A stretch of DNA of 64,000 bases from Mesobacillus zeae (GTDB taxonomy: Bacteria > Bacillota > Bacilli > Bacillales > Cytobacillaceae), in assembly GCF_003570705.1 (NCBI RefSeq), contig NZ_QWVT01000019.1, positions 1-64,000 on the forward strand, given 5' to 3'. This document shows, piece by piece, positions 25,577 through 34,594 of the stretch; positions within the stretch are counted from its first letter, which is position 1; each line of letters begins with the position of its first letter. The notes beneath the pieces were generated by a model, which was given only the letters and a program-made list of their open reading frames with translations, searched no databases and was not told the origin of the DNA. Position numbers and translations under genes: made by a program.

Positions 25577-26344
25577 ATTGAAGTCCTGCAGGGTGACGGG
25601 CCATATTTGCTTCATGACCCTTCCTTCACCTTTCCGTTCGTATAGGTTGAGAATCAGCACTCCGTTTCCCGGAAGTTTCTCCTCAGGAATGTTTACCCTT
25701 ATAGAAAATGGTTCCCAGTGACGGTTGCTCTTCCCGGCTGCAATCTTTGTCTCTGGTAAATATTCTTTATGTCCATCTTCCACAGAATAAAAGAACTCAC
25801 CCCCGTTACGGATTAATCCTGTTACCTTATAGCTTCCGCCAGACCCGCTTGTAAGGATTTTCTTGAACACATGGTTTTCCGGAGGGATATAAAGGCTTTT
25901 GCTGTCTTCAAGCTTTTGCTGTGACTGGCCGCCTACGACTCTAGCCTTCAATGTGGCCTTCACAGTCCAGTCTCCCGCTTTTACCCGTTTGCCTTTATAG
26001 CGGTAATCCCAGCTTTCCTTCCATGTCACCTTTTGCCCTGGCTGAAGCATTAAATTTTTGATTACCTGGGCGAAAGCTTTTCCCTCCGAATACCGGTATA
26101 CAACGTTTCCTTCCGGGTCGCTAACCGTAATTTCGTAATGCTGTGAAGTCGGAAATTCAAAGACCAAAGCTTCATTTGAATCATTCTTTAATATTAGGTC
26201 GAAAGTTGCCCTGCCTGGCCCTGCTGTTGGCTCGACAGAAAAATGTGCATCCCCAGCCAGTTCTCTTCCCCTTTCTGCTCCATTGACCAGCAGCGGTGCC
26301 CCAACTGCCAGAAGCAAGCATAATATTGGGTAAATAATCCGCAT
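25574..26344 (-). CDS. Secreted BsuPI-domain protein with C-terminal Gmad2-like domain
   Basis: The 256 residues start with a signal peptide (hydrophobic core 5-20, cleavage around 22). A BsuPI-like beta domain follows (about 40-150, with EFPTSQHYEITV and GNVVYRYSEGKAFAQ), known from the intracellular proteinase inhibitor Ipi. The remaining part (about 170-256, VTGLIRNGGEFFYSVEDG to VLILNLYE) looks like a Gmad2 immunoglobulin-type domain found in spore-germination and surface proteins. B. subtilis ipi at this position is shorter and lacks a signal peptide, so this one is extracytoplasmic. AAGGAGGTG precedes ATG. It is 13 bases after yitT. Confidence 0.72.
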   Translation of the reverse strand: MRIIYPILCLLLAVGAPLLVNGAERGRELAGDAHFSVEPTAGPGRATFDLILKNDSNEALVFEFPTSQHYEITVSDPEGNVVYRYSEGKAFAQVIKNLMLQPGQKVTWKESWDYRYKGKRVKAGDWTVKATLKARVVGGQSQQKLEDSKSLYIPPENHVFKKILTSGSGGSYKVTGLIRNGGEFFYSVEDGHKEYLPETKIAAGKSNRHWEPFSIRVNIPEEKLPGNGVLILNLYERKGEGRVMKQIWPVTLQDFN

Positions 26345-26357
26345 CCCGCACCTCCTT

Positions 26358-27200
26358 TTAGTCTCTTCTGAAAAAGCCTAAAATGCCCGATGTTTCGACA
26401 AGATTGGTAAACGCGGTTGGGTCCACCTCTTTTATGATTCTCTCAAGGTCATATAGTTCATACCTCGTAATAACAATTATCATCATGTCCCTTGTTTCAT
26501 TCGTAAACGCGCCTTTTGCGGGAACAGTAGTGATGCCTCGTTCCAAGCCTGCGTAAATCGCTTTTTTTAATTCCTCCGATTTCTTGGTAACAATCATCGC
26601 GGTCAGCTTTTCATGTCGCGTATGGATGGCATCAATCACCCTTGTTGATGCATACAGAGTGACAAGCGTATAAAGGGCTTTTTCCCATCCGTACAAAAAG
26701 CCCGCAGTAATGATAATTATGCTGTTCAAGGTGAAAAAATAAGTGCCGACTGGCCGGTCTTTTAATCTGGACAGGAGCATTGCCACTATATCCATTCCCC
26801 CTGTGGAGGCCCCCCATTTCAGCGTCATACCAACACCTACGGCTGCGATAACACCGCCGAAGACGGCATTGAGCAGAATATCGCCCGAAACATGCTTAAT
26901 CGGTATTATTTCCATGAAAAAAGACATTGCTGCAACTGATAAAAAGCTGTAAAAAGTGAACTCTTTCCCAACCTTTTTCCAGGCAATAATGGTAACCGGT
27001 ATATTTAATAGGAATAAAAGGATACCGGTTGAAAGCTTGAATAGTGTAAATTCTGCAAGAATGCTTGAAATGAGCTGTGCCGCTCCAGCAAACCCGCTTG
27101 CGTAAATATTAGCCGGTATTAAAAACAAGTTCATTGCCAGCGCATTTAACAATGCGCCTGCCATTACGACAACGAACTTTCTCGTTTGTAACCAAATCAT
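26358..27200 (-). CDS. yitT: YitT family membrane protein (DUF161/DUF2179)
   Basis: The 280-residue protein has five to six membrane helices containing the family motif ASTGGMDIVA. It ends in a C-terminal soluble DUF2179 domain (about 195-280, TAMIVTKKSEELKKAI and MMIIVITRYELYDL). The function is unknown. It is cotranscribed with the BsuPI protein and divergent from degV. Confidence 0.88.
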   Translation of the reverse strand: MIWLQTRKFVVVMAGALLNALAMNLFLIPANIYASGFAGAAQLISSILAEFTLFKLSTGILLFLLNIPVTIIAWKKVGKEFTFYSFLSVAAMSFFMEIIPIKHVSGDILLNAVFGGVIAAVGVGMTLKWGASTGGMDIVAMLLSRLKDRPVGTYFFTLNSIIIITAGFLYGWEKALYTLVTLYASTRVIDAIHTRHEKLTAMIVTKKSEELKKAIYAGLERGITTVPAKGAFTNETRDMMIIVITRYELYDLERIIKEVDPTAFTNLVETSGILGFFRRD

Positions 27201-27323
27201 TGTAAACCCCTCCTAAACTGATATATATCACATATTTTTCCAATATGCAGTACTTCTCATTGTGTTTTTATCTTTAAACGGCTAAACTAAGAGCATAATA
27301 GGTTGAAAGTAGGTGACAATTTT

Positions 27324-28184
27324 ATGCATGTACAAATACTGGCTGACAGCGCATGCGACTTGCCGCTCCAGTTTTATGCCGAGAAGAATGTAACGCTTTT
27401 CCCCTTAAAAGTTCATCTTGACGGCAAAGAATATGATGACCTGAAGACAATTGATCCTTCCGAAGTGTATAGGAACATCCGCAGCGGAAATTATCCAAAA
27501 ACGTCACAGGCTTCTCCAGCCGGTTTCAAAGACCTCTTTACAGAGATGGCTAAAAACGGCCAGGATGGAATATACATAGCTTTTTCTTCAGAACTGTCAG
27601 GTACTTACCAAACAGCTGTTATGATTTCTAATCAAGTGAAGGAAGAATATCCCGACTTTAATCTAACAGTTGTCGATTCAAAATGCGCTTCTCTCGGATA
27701 CGGCCTGGTAGTAATGGAAGCCGCCCGGCTCGCCAGCTGTCATGCATCAAAAGAAGAAATTATTGCGGACATCAAATTCAGAAGCAGCCACATGGAACAT
27801 CTCTTCACAGTGGATGACCTCGATTATCTTGCAAAGGGAGGAAGAGTATCCAAAGCTTCAGCCTTCCTCGGAGGCCTTTTAAATATCAAGCCGATTCTCA
27901 ATGTCGAAGAGGGAAAACTTATTCCCATTGAAAAAATCAGGGGCAGGAAAAAACTCCTCAGACGTATAATCGAAATCATGAAAGAACGCGGCGACACTCT
28001 TGGGTCCCAGACAATTGGCATTAGCCATGCTGATGATGAAGAAACTGCCCATGAAATGAAAGAGATGATCCAGCAGGAATTCCAGCCAGCCAATATTGAA
28101 ATCACGTCAATTGGCGCAGCGATTGGTTCCCATACAGGAGCCGGAACGATTGCCATTTTCTTCTTAAATAAACTGCCATCATAA
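27324..28184 (+). CDS. DegV family fatty-acid-binding protein (YitS-like)
   Basis: DegV/FakB proteins bind a fatty acid and present it to the FakA kinase for phosphorylation. The 286 residues contain ILADSACDLP at the start, TSQASPAGF near 60, IAFSSELSGTYQ near 90 and FTVDDLDYLAKGGRVSKA near 160. The start ATG at 27324 has AGGTGA eight bases upstream. A TTG 21 bases earlier lacks a site. From memory the B. subtilis gene at this position is yitS. Confidence 0.9.
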   Translation: MHVQILADSACDLPLQFYAEKNVTLFPLKVHLDGKEYDDLKTIDPSEVYRNIRSGNYPKTSQASPAGFKDLFTEMAKNGQDGIYIAFSSELSGTYQTAVMISNQVKEEYPDFNLTVVDSKCASLGYGLVVMEAARLASCHASKEEIIADIKFRSSHMEHLFTVDDLDYLAKGGRVSKASAFLGGLLNIKPILNVEEGKLIPIEKIRGRKKLLRRIIEIMKERGDTLGSQTIGISHADDEETAHEMKEMIQQEFQPANIEITSIGAAIGSHTGAGTIAIFFLNKLPS

Positions 28185-28194
28185 TCTTATTCCA

Positions 28195-28230
28195 GAAGGC
28201 CCCGTCACATTTTGGCGGGCCTTTTATTTT
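28195..28230 (+). terminator. Terminator of the degV gene
   Basis: AAGGCCC pairs with GGGCCTT over about fourteen bases, followed by TTTATTTTT, starting ten bases after the stop. Confidence 0.78.
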
Positions 28231-28296
28231 TGCCGGCATATTACATTTTGAAAATGGCATGCTATATAGGAATACGATTCTGAAAGGAGATTTCTT

Positions 28297-28428
28297 ATGC
28301 CGCACACTTCTGATAATGATAAGAAAGCACAGGATAACAATGCCCTCCGGCATGAAAAGAACATGCTGCGCGAGAAAAACCGTAAAGCGGGAAAAGATTC
28401 CTATTCAAAAAAAACAGACCATAAATAA
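28297..28428 (+). CDS. DUF3941-like small protein
   Basis: This 43-residue, highly charged protein starts MPHTSDNDKKAQDNNALRH and ends YSKKTDHK. It matches my memory of DUF3941 small proteins in Bacillaceae, whose function is unknown. GAAAGGAGA lies seven bases before ATG. It is flanked by terminators on both sides, so it is its own unit. No cysteine or hydrophobic stretch is present. Confidence 0.75.
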   Translation: MPHTSDNDKKAQDNNALRHEKNMLREKNRKAGKDSYSKKTDHK

Positions 28429-28442
28429 TCTTATTGCAAAGG

Positions 28443-28470
28443 CAAAAAGCGGCGGGATGCCGCTTTTTTT
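28443..28470. terminator. Bidirectional terminator between the DUF3941-like gene and cvfB
   Basis: AAAAAGCGGC pairs with GCCGCTTTTT over a GGGAT loop, between convergent genes. Confidence 0.83.
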
Positions 28471-28479
28471 ATTTTCAGG

Positions 28480-29364
28480 CTATTCCTCCGAGCTTTCCTG
28501 CTCCTTTTTGTATGTCCAGCCTTGTTCCTGATAAATTTTCCCTTCCTTCAGAAGCCGGCCGAGTGCACGCTTAAATGAACCCTTGCTCATGCCAAAACGT
28601 TCCAAAATGTCCTCTGCCATGCTTTTGTCGCTGAATGGCATGGCACCGTTCCGGGAGTCTAGATATTCCATGATTATGTCGGCATCCTCCCCGAGGGCCT
28701 CCTGCTTACGCGGCAAAAGCGAGAGATTAACAGTTCCATCCGGCTTCACATCAATAATTCTGCCCTCGACTTTTTCGCCAATCCTTGGTTCCCTTTTCCG
28801 CTGGGACTCATGGATGAAGCCTTTAAATCCTTCTGCTGTGTAGATCCAGCTCCCCACACGGGCTGTGCGGTAAATATAGCCATGAACATTGCGGTTGAAA
28901 TCTTCCCTGTCAGCAGGCACCATAATCGACTCAATTACTGGATCTGTTGCCATCCGTGCGTAGATTCTGTTATTCTTATTCACCCTCAAGGTAATATATA
29001 TCTGATCTCCTTGTTCAGGCCATACTGATTCAACCACCGGCAGGTCTTCTTCACCCAGCAATATATCTTTTCTCAGCCCAATATCAAGGAAGACGCCTAT
29101 TCCTGGTTTTCTGTCTACCACTGTTGCCCAGCCATATTCATCAACACTTACAGTTGGTATGGTTGTTGTCGCGGTAAGTCTTCCCATGGAATCCACATAC
29201 AGGAAGACAGGAACAGTGCTGCCCTCTACTAGTTCAAGTTCCCTGTTCATATCATTTTTATGAAGCAGGACATCCTGCTCCCCATCCGTCAAAAAATATC
29301 CATATTCGGTTTTTCTGGACACCTCAAGCTCAATTGTGCGCCCTGTATATTCATTTAGAGACAT
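28480..29364 (-). CDS. cvfB: S1 RNA-binding protein, CvfB/YitL family
   Basis: The 294 residues comprise tandem S1-like OB folds and a C-terminal winged helix (about 225-290, SDKSMAEDILERFGMSKGSFKRALGRLLKEGKI). This is the CvfB architecture, which binds RNA and affects virulence-gene expression in Staphylococcus. The Bacillus role is poorly known. The start ATG has AGGAGG upstream. It is divergent from yajQ, reproducing the yitL-yitK pair of B. subtilis. Confidence 0.9.
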   Translation of the reverse strand: MSLNEYTGRTIELEVSRKTEYGYFLTDGEQDVLLHKNDMNRELELVEGSTVPVFLYVDSMGRLTATTTIPTVSVDEYGWATVVDRKPGIGVFLDIGLRKDILLGEEDLPVVESVWPEQGDQIYITLRVNKNNRIYARMATDPVIESIMVPADREDFNRNVHGYIYRTARVGSWIYTAEGFKGFIHESQRKREPRIGEKVEGRIIDVKPDGTVNLSLLPRKQEALGEDADIIMEYLDSRNGAMPFSDKSMAEDILERFGMSKGSFKRALGRLLKEGKIYQEQGWTYKKEQESSEE

Positions 29365-29475
29365 TTTTGTCCTCCTGGTCTTTTTAATTGCTGTTATTTT
29401 GTACTCCGAAGTTGTTTGAACTGCTATATTTTACTATAATGTAGGCAGAATGAAAAACGTTTTTCGGAGGTTAGT

Positions 29476-29967
29476 ATGTCTAAAGAGAGCTCATTTGATA
29501 TTGTTTCCAAAGTAGATTTTTCAGAAGTCACCAATGCCATTAGTATTGCCATGAAAGAAATCCAGACACGCTATGATTTTAAAGGAAGCAAAAGTGACAT
29601 TAAACTGGACAAAGAAGAACTAGTCCTTGTTTCAGATGATGAGTATAAGCTTGATCAGGTGAAAGATGTTCTTCTCAGCAAATTAATCAAGCGCGGAGTC
29701 CCAATCAGAAACCTTGATTACGGAAAGATTGAAGGGGCTTCAGGCGGAACAGTCCGCCAGCGAGCGAAGCTTATCCAGGGTATCGACAAGGACAATGCAA
29801 AAAAAATCAACACGCTCATTAAAAACAGTGGACTTAAAGTGAAGAGCCAAATCCAGGAAGATCAAATCCGCGTTACCGGTAAAAACAGGGATGACCTTCA
29901 GCAAATTATCACCCTGATCAAGTCTGCGGACCTTACAGTGGAAGTGCAGTTCGTAAATTATCGTTAA
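29476..29967 (+). CDS. yitK: YajQ family nucleotide-binding protein (YitK)
   Basis: This 163-residue UPF0234/YajQ protein has two ferredoxin-like halves with the typical start [18 protein letters not shown] and [13 protein letters not shown]. Members bind RNA or nucleotides, and some bind cyclic di-GMP. The ligand here is unknown. A GGAGG site precedes ATG, and a terminator follows. Confidence 0.92.
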   Translation: MSKESSFDIVSKVDFSEVTNAISIAMKEIQTRYDFKGSKSDIKLDKEELVLVSDDEYKLDQVKDVLLSKLIKRGVPIRNLDYGKIEGASGGTVRQRAKLIQGIDKDNAKKINTLIKNSGLKVKSQIQEDQIRVTGKNRDDLQQIITLIKSADLTVEVQFVNYR

Positions 29968-29990
29968 ACATCCATACAAAAACCAGCTGC

Positions 29991-30031
29991 AGAAAACGGA
30001 CAGATTAATTATATTTTTGTCCGTTTTCTTT
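29991..30031 (+). terminator. Terminator after yajQ/yitK
   Basis: AGAAAACGGACA pairs with TGTCCGTTTTCT around an AT-rich loop, then TTATTTTT. Confidence 0.8.
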
Positions 30032-30089
30032 ATTTTTGACACAGAATGGTCATAATGTAAAGCTGGATTTTAATGGTTTATCGATTAGA

Positions 30090-30105
30090 ATACCCTTGTA
30101 GGTAT
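30090..30105 (+). promoter_or_regulatory. CsoR/CstR-like palindrome before the CoA-disulfide reductase
   Basis: ATACCCTTGTAGGTAT is a palindrome with ATACC/GGTAT arms spaced six bases apart, the form of CsoR/CstR operators. It lies 28 bases before the start codon and overlaps a possible TAGAAT -10 box (30086-30091). CstR controls persulfide-handling genes in Firmicutes, which fits the rhodanese fusion downstream. No csoR/cstR gene is in the window. Confidence 0.5.
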
Positions 30106-30132
30106 AAAACCAACAATTGGAGGGCTGTTGTT

Positions 30133-31785
30133 ATGAGCAAAAAAATCGTGATTGTCGGCGGTGTCGCAGGCGGAGCCACAACTGCAACCAAGCTGCGGAG
30201 ACTGGACGAGCAGGCAGAAATTATCATGTACGAAAGAGGAGAATTCATTTCGTTTGCGAATTGCGGTCTCCCCTATCATATCAGCGGTGTCATTGAAGAA
30301 CGATCCAAATTATTGGTCCAGACTGTAAAAGGAATGGAAACACGTTATAACATCAAGATCAGAAACTATACCGAAGTGAAAAGCATTCATCCAGAAAACA
30401 AAAAAATCACTGCGCAAAATCTTAAGACAGGGGAAACCTTTGAGGATTCCTATGATGTTCTGATCTTGTCACCTGGGGCAAAGCCAATAGTACCGCCAAT
30501 AGAAGGTTTGAGAAGCAGGAACGTGTTCAAACTGAGAAATATTCCCGATATGGATAAAATCAAATCTTATCTCGACGAAAAGAAACCTGGCAATGCTGTT
30601 GTGATCGGCGGTGGTTTTATCGGCCTCGAAATGGCGGAAAACCTGGCCGAAGCAGGACTTTCAGTTACGATTGTCGAGAAGTCCACTCAAGTGATGGGCC
30701 CTGTTGATCTTGAGATGGCTGCTATTGTGGAAGATCACCTCAGGGCAAACGGAGTAGAACTTATCCTTGGTGACGGAATACAGGATGTCTTGGATAACGG
30801 CTCCGAGGTGCTGCTCGAAAGCGGGAAATCATTGAAGTCAGACATTATTATCCTGGCCATCGGCGTCATGCCTGAAAATGGGCTTGCAAAAGACGCAGGT
30901 CTTGAGCTTGGCGAACGCGGAGGCATTAAAGTGAACGGGCACCTGCAAACGTCCGACGAATCTATATACGCGCTCGGCGATGCCATTGAGGTCACAGATT
31001 TTGTGAACGGTAAACCAACAATGATTCCGCTCGCATGGCCGGCAAACCGCCAAGCCCATATTGTCGCCCACCACATAAACGGAAAGGACATTACCTATCC
31101 AGGGACTATGGGCACATCCATCGTCAAAGTTTTCGATTTAACCGCTGCGGTGACTGGCAACAACGAGAAAACTTTAAAGCGGTTAGGCATCCCGTATGAA
31201 GCTGTCCATATCCATCCGCTTTCCCATGCAGGCTACTATCCCGGTGCCGAGGCAATATCGCTGAAGCTGATTTTCGATAAAAAAACAGGAAAAATCTTCG
31301 GTGCCCAGGCTGTTGGAAAAGACGGTGTTGACAAAAGGATAGACGTAATCTCTACAGCAATCAAAGGCGGTCTTACCGTCCATGAACTCCAGGAGCTCGA
31401 ACTAGCGTATGCACCGCCCTTCTCATCAGCTAAAGACCCAGTCAACATGGCAGGCTATGTGGCTGCAAATATTATGGACGGAATGTTTGAAACCATCCAT
31501 TGGCATGAAGTAGATGAATTGATCGCAAACGGCGGATACCTCGTTGATGTCCGCACAGACAAAGAATGTGCCAACGGATGTATTGCCGGCTCTGTGAATA
31601 TACCGCTAGACGAGCTGCGCGATCGACTCGATGAGCTGCCGAAGGACAAGACCATTCTGATTACCTGCCAGGTTGGATTGCGTGGTTATCTTGCATCACG
31701 GATATTATCGCAAAACGGATTTAGAGTTAAGAATCTGACAGGCGGGTTTAAAACATATTCCATGTATAAAAAATACCACCAATAA
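30133..31785 (+). CDS. cdr: CoA-disulfide reductase with C-terminal rhodanese domain
   Basis: This fused flavoprotein reduces CoA disulfide or CoA persulfide with NAD(P)H. The 550 residues start with an FAD-binding GGVAGGATTATKLRR. The redox-active Cys44 lies in SFANCGLPYH, and a second nucleotide-binding motif, VIGGGFIGLEMAE, lies near residue 157. The dimerisation domain is about 330-445. The rhodanese domain (about 460-550) has Cys512 in TCQVGLRG, so both sulfur-handling cysteines are present. The start at MSKKIV has GGAGGG nine bases upstream. A CstR-like operator suggests control by sulfide or persulfide stress. Confidence 0.92.
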   Translation: MSKKIVIVGGVAGGATTATKLRRLDEQAEIIMYERGEFISFANCGLPYHISGVIEERSKLLVQTVKGMETRYNIKIRNYTEVKSIHPENKKITAQNLKTGETFEDSYDVLILSPGAKPIVPPIEGLRSRNVFKLRNIPDMDKIKSYLDEKKPGNAVVIGGGFIGLEMAENLAEAGLSVTIVEKSTQVMGPVDLEMAAIVEDHLRANGVELILGDGIQDVLDNGSEVLLESGKSLKSDIIILAIGVMPENGLAKDAGLELGERGGIKVNGHLQTSDESIYALGDAIEVTDFVNGKPTMIPLAWPANRQAHIVAHHINGKDITYPGTMGTSIVKVFDLTAAVTGNNEKTLKRLGIPYEAVHIHPLSHAGYYPGAEAISLKLIFDKKTGKIFGAQAVGKDGVDKRIDVISTAIKGGLTVHELQELELAYAPPFSSAKDPVNMAGYVAANIMDGMFETIHWHEVDELIANGGYLVDVRTDKECANGCIAGSVNIPLDELRDRLDELPKDKTILITCQVGLRGYLASRILSQNGFRVKNLTGGFKTYSMYKKYHQ

Positions 31786-31789
31786 TGGT

Positions 31790-31828
31790 GAAACCGGTCC
31801 TCTCTCTCCGGAGTGGGCCGGTTTTTTC
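31790..31828 (+). terminator. Terminator after the CoA-disulfide reductase
   Basis: AAACCGG pairs with CCGGTTT around a roughly twenty-base loop containing CTCCGGAG, followed by T6. Confidence 0.72.
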
Positions 31829-32038
31829 GTTAGTGAGCAAATTTCATAGCTGCTTTCTCTTTTAAGAATTCTAAATACAGCTTCTTGGAATAAATGCTTG
31901 CTGATCGATATCCGCCAAAACCACTCCCCTCCGCTTCTGAACCCTGATTTTTCAACTCTAGCAGGAATTTCCACGTTTTTTTCACCAGATTAGAAGGAAT
32001 GTAAAACGTATACAGAGATTTCGAAAGGAGTGAGGCAA

Positions 32039-32902
32039 ATGACAGGTGAAAATAAACAAGGGTTTCCTCCACAGCATCAAAATCACCAGCCGGGAACTGA
32101 AACAGAAATGCAGCCTGAGCCAAAAAACGTAGCCGATTATTATAAGGGTGCGGGAAAACTTGATGGAAAAGTTGCCCTCATCACAGGCGGCGACAGCGGG
32201 ATCGGGAAATCGGTTGCCATTTATTTTGCAAAAGAAGGAGCAGATGTGGCCATCGTGTATTTAGACGAAAGCAGCGATGCCAAGGAAACAATGCTGCTTG
32301 TAGAAGCCGAAGGGAGATCCTGTCTCCTGATGTCAGGCGATCTTGGTAATGAGCAGTTTTGCAAAGACGTAACCGAAAAAACATTGGAGCACTTCGGAAA
32401 AATAGATATTCTTGTCAATAACGCAGCAGAGCAGCATCCTCAGGAAAGCATTCTTGATATATCCGCGGAGCAGCTCGAAAAAACGTTCCGCACCAATATT
32501 TTTTCAATGTTCCATTTAACGAAGGCAGTACTGCCGCATCTTGAAAAAGGCAGCACCATTATCAATACTTCCTCTATTACAGCATATAAAGGCAACCCTA
32601 AACTGATAGACTATTCTGCGACAAAAGGTGCCATCGTTACGTTTACGAGATCGCTGGCGATGTCGCTCGCAAGCAAAGGCATCAGGGTGAACAGCGTAGC
32701 CCCGGGGCCGATTTGGACTCCACTGATCCCATCTACTTTTGACTCTGAAGAAGTATCCAAATTCGGAACAGACACGCCGTTTGGCAGGGCTGGCCAGCCG
32801 TTTGAGCTCGCACCCGCCTATGTATACCTGGCGAGTGATGATTCTACCTACGTCAGCGGACAGACGATCCACGTCAATGGCGGCACAGTCGTCAATGGTT
32901 AA
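32039..32902 (+). CDS. SDR family oxidoreductase (general-stress type)
   Basis: This 287-residue short-chain dehydrogenase has a Pro/Gln-rich N-terminal tail of about 35 residues. It carries the cofactor motif TGGDSGIGKS, NNAAEQHPQ, the catalytic Tyr-Lys in YSATKGAI and the Ser in TSSITAYKG. It resembles the YhdF/YdaD/YhxC stress dehydrogenases of Bacillus, whose substrates are unknown. AAAGGAG lies eight bases before ATG. I looked for but did not see a clear sigma-B promoter. Confidence 0.9.
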   Translation: MTGENKQGFPPQHQNHQPGTETEMQPEPKNVADYYKGAGKLDGKVALITGGDSGIGKSVAIYFAKEGADVAIVYLDESSDAKETMLLVEAEGRSCLLMSGDLGNEQFCKDVTEKTLEHFGKIDILVNNAAEQHPQESILDISAEQLEKTFRTNIFSMFHLTKAVLPHLEKGSTIINTSSITAYKGNPKLIDYSATKGAIVTFTRSLAMSLASKGIRVNSVAPGPIWTPLIPSTFDSEEVSKFGTDTPFGRAGQPFELAPAYVYLASDDSTYVSGQTIHVNGGTVVNG

Positions 32903-32916
32903 AAATTCTGTATCAA

Positions 32917-32957
32917 GAAAGAACTGCCCCGGGTTTTCCGGAGCAGTTCTTCTTTTT
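32917..32957. terminator. Bidirectional terminator between the SDR and GH13 genes
   Basis: AAGAACTGC pairs with GCAGTTCTT, with inner CC/GG pairing, between convergent genes. Confidence 0.83.
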
Positions 32958-32971
32958 AAAAGCCGCAACGT

Positions 32972-34465
32972 TTAATTATTTTGCTTTTTCTTTCTAGCCC
33001 TTTTTAGCAGAATGAAAATAAACACAAAGAATGCAGCATAGACTGCAGCCATGCTCAGCAAATACGGAATGTTCAGCCCTGATTTAGGCGCCAGCACAAA
33101 GATTTGCGCTTCTTCGCGGTCAAGGACGATTTTGTAGGACCCATCCTTGCTCTTGACCATGTCATCGGACAGCAAACCGCGGAGTTCCTTGTCTTTTTCA
33201 AGATCCTTCGATGTCAGGGTGACATCCTGGGATTTTGCTGTATTATTGATCGCTATAACTGTTGTCTCATTATCGTACGTCCGTTTATAAACAGCCATGC
33301 CATCTTTCGCATAAAGCACATCCATCGAACCACGTGTCAGGGAAGGCAGCTGATTCCGCAGTTCCCCGATTTTGGTCATGTAATCGACCAGGTCCTTGTC
33401 AGTCTTGAAATTCATAAGCTTACTGTTTTCCGGGGGCTTTTCCCCGTTCAAAGCAATTTCGCTTCCATAGTAAACAACCGGGACACCGGGAACAGTATAC
33501 AAGTAGGAAAGGGCAAGCTTCCAGCGCGTTCCCGGATGCTGATTCTGATCGACAGCATCCTTCGTAAAGCGTACGCTATCCTGGTTGTCCAGTATTCTCG
33601 CAGCGTTAAAAGCCTTTTCTTTACTAAAGTCTTCACCAGTAACAACTGCTTTCAGATTTCCGTCAGGTTTTGCGAAAGCTTGTCTCATCGGGTCCATTAG
33701 CTTGTAATCAATAGAAGCATCAATGCCGGCTTTTTGTTTCGTATCCGCCCCCCCAGTATCCTCAACTAAGTAAATATTGCTCTTTGTTTTTTTCATTTCC
33801 TTTGAAAAATCAGTCCAAAAATCAGCAGGGACATTCTGTGCTGAATCTAGAAAGTATCCATCGATATCACTTTCTTCAATCCACCACTTTCCTGCATCAA
33901 CCAAATAATTCCTGACTTCCGGATTGCTTTGATCAAGGTCTGGCAGGCCATCCGTCCAGGCCCTCTGCCCCTTGCCGTTCTCCGGATTGAACCAGCCCTT
34001 TTTTTCAGTGTCATTTAGCCATGCATGCTCTGTGGATACATTGTTGGCTACAAAATCAACCATCACCTTCATATCACGCTTATGGGCTTCTTTCACCAGT
34101 TTCTTAAATGTTTTCATGCTTCCAAAATGCTCATCCGGCTTATAGAAGTCCTTCACCCAGTAACCATGATAGCCGTTTTCGGCATTATCAAAAATCGGCG
34201 TCAGCCTGATGGATGTAAAACCCATGTCCTTAATATAGTCCAGTTTGTCAATGATTCCTTTGAAATCACCGCCCTGGTAAGCCTCCATATTTGTTGTGTC
34301 CACCTCGTAATCATTGTCGGTGTCACCATTGTTAAATCTGTCGACCATCAAATAATAAACAGTTTCATCCTGCCATTTGCGTCCTTCTTTTTCCGCAGCC
34401 TCTGTCGGGTATGCGTAAAAAAGCAGAACCGGAATTAAGATGAAAGTCATTAAGGCTTTCTTCAT
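32972..34465 (-). CDS. Membrane-anchored GH13 alpha-amylase-like protein with altered conserved motifs
   Basis: The 497 residues have a signal peptide (1-23), a GH13 (beta/alpha)8 catalytic domain, a C-terminal beta domain and a single membrane helix with a basic tail (about 465-497). The protein would be displayed outside and anchored at its C-terminus. The triad positions are present: Asp207, Glu235 and Asp296. Three near-invariant neighbours are not. The region I histidine is Asn142 (DFVANN), the region II arginine is Phe205 (GYFLDSA) and the region IV histidine is Gln295 (DNQDSVRF). These normally bind substrate at subsite -1, so activity is uncertain. The start at MKKALM is chosen for AAGGAGG eight bases upstream. 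Confidence 0.85.
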   Translation of the reverse strand: MKKALMTFILIPVLLFYAYPTEAAEKEGRKWQDETVYYLMVDRFNNGDTDNDYEVDTTNMEAYQGGDFKGIIDKLDYIKDMGFTSIRLTPIFDNAENGYHGYWVKDFYKPDEHFGSMKTFKKLVKEAHKRDMKVMVDFVANNVSTEHAWLNDTEKKGWFNPENGKGQRAWTDGLPDLDQSNPEVRNYLVDAGKWWIEESDIDGYFLDSAQNVPADFWTDFSKEMKKTKSNIYLVEDTGGADTKQKAGIDASIDYKLMDPMRQAFAKPDGNLKAVVTGEDFSKEKAFNAARILDNQDSVRFTKDAVDQNQHPGTRWKLALSYLYTVPGVPVVYYGSEIALNGEKPPENSKLMNFKTDKDLVDYMTKIGELRNQLPSLTRGSMDVLYAKDGMAVYKRTYDNETTVIAINNTAKSQDVTLTSKDLEKDKELRGLLSDDMVKSKDGSYKIVLDREEAQIFVLAPKSGLNIPYLLSMAAVYAAFFVFIFILLKRARKKKQNN

Positions 34466-34594
34466 CCCCCGCTCCTCCTTCATTGCTTAAGGCAAAAGAA
34501 ATGTCACGCTTCTGCCATATTATTCTCCTACTATAGATTATCCCTTGTCCCATGGGACGTCAAACTCGAAGCAAACCTTCCCTGGATTATTAAC

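Noticed and set aside
31830-32123. 97-codon minus-strand frame overlapping the SDR start
   Set aside because: It overlaps a well-supported gene start and has no ribosome-binding site. Only a shorter intergenic part is kept as a weak lead.
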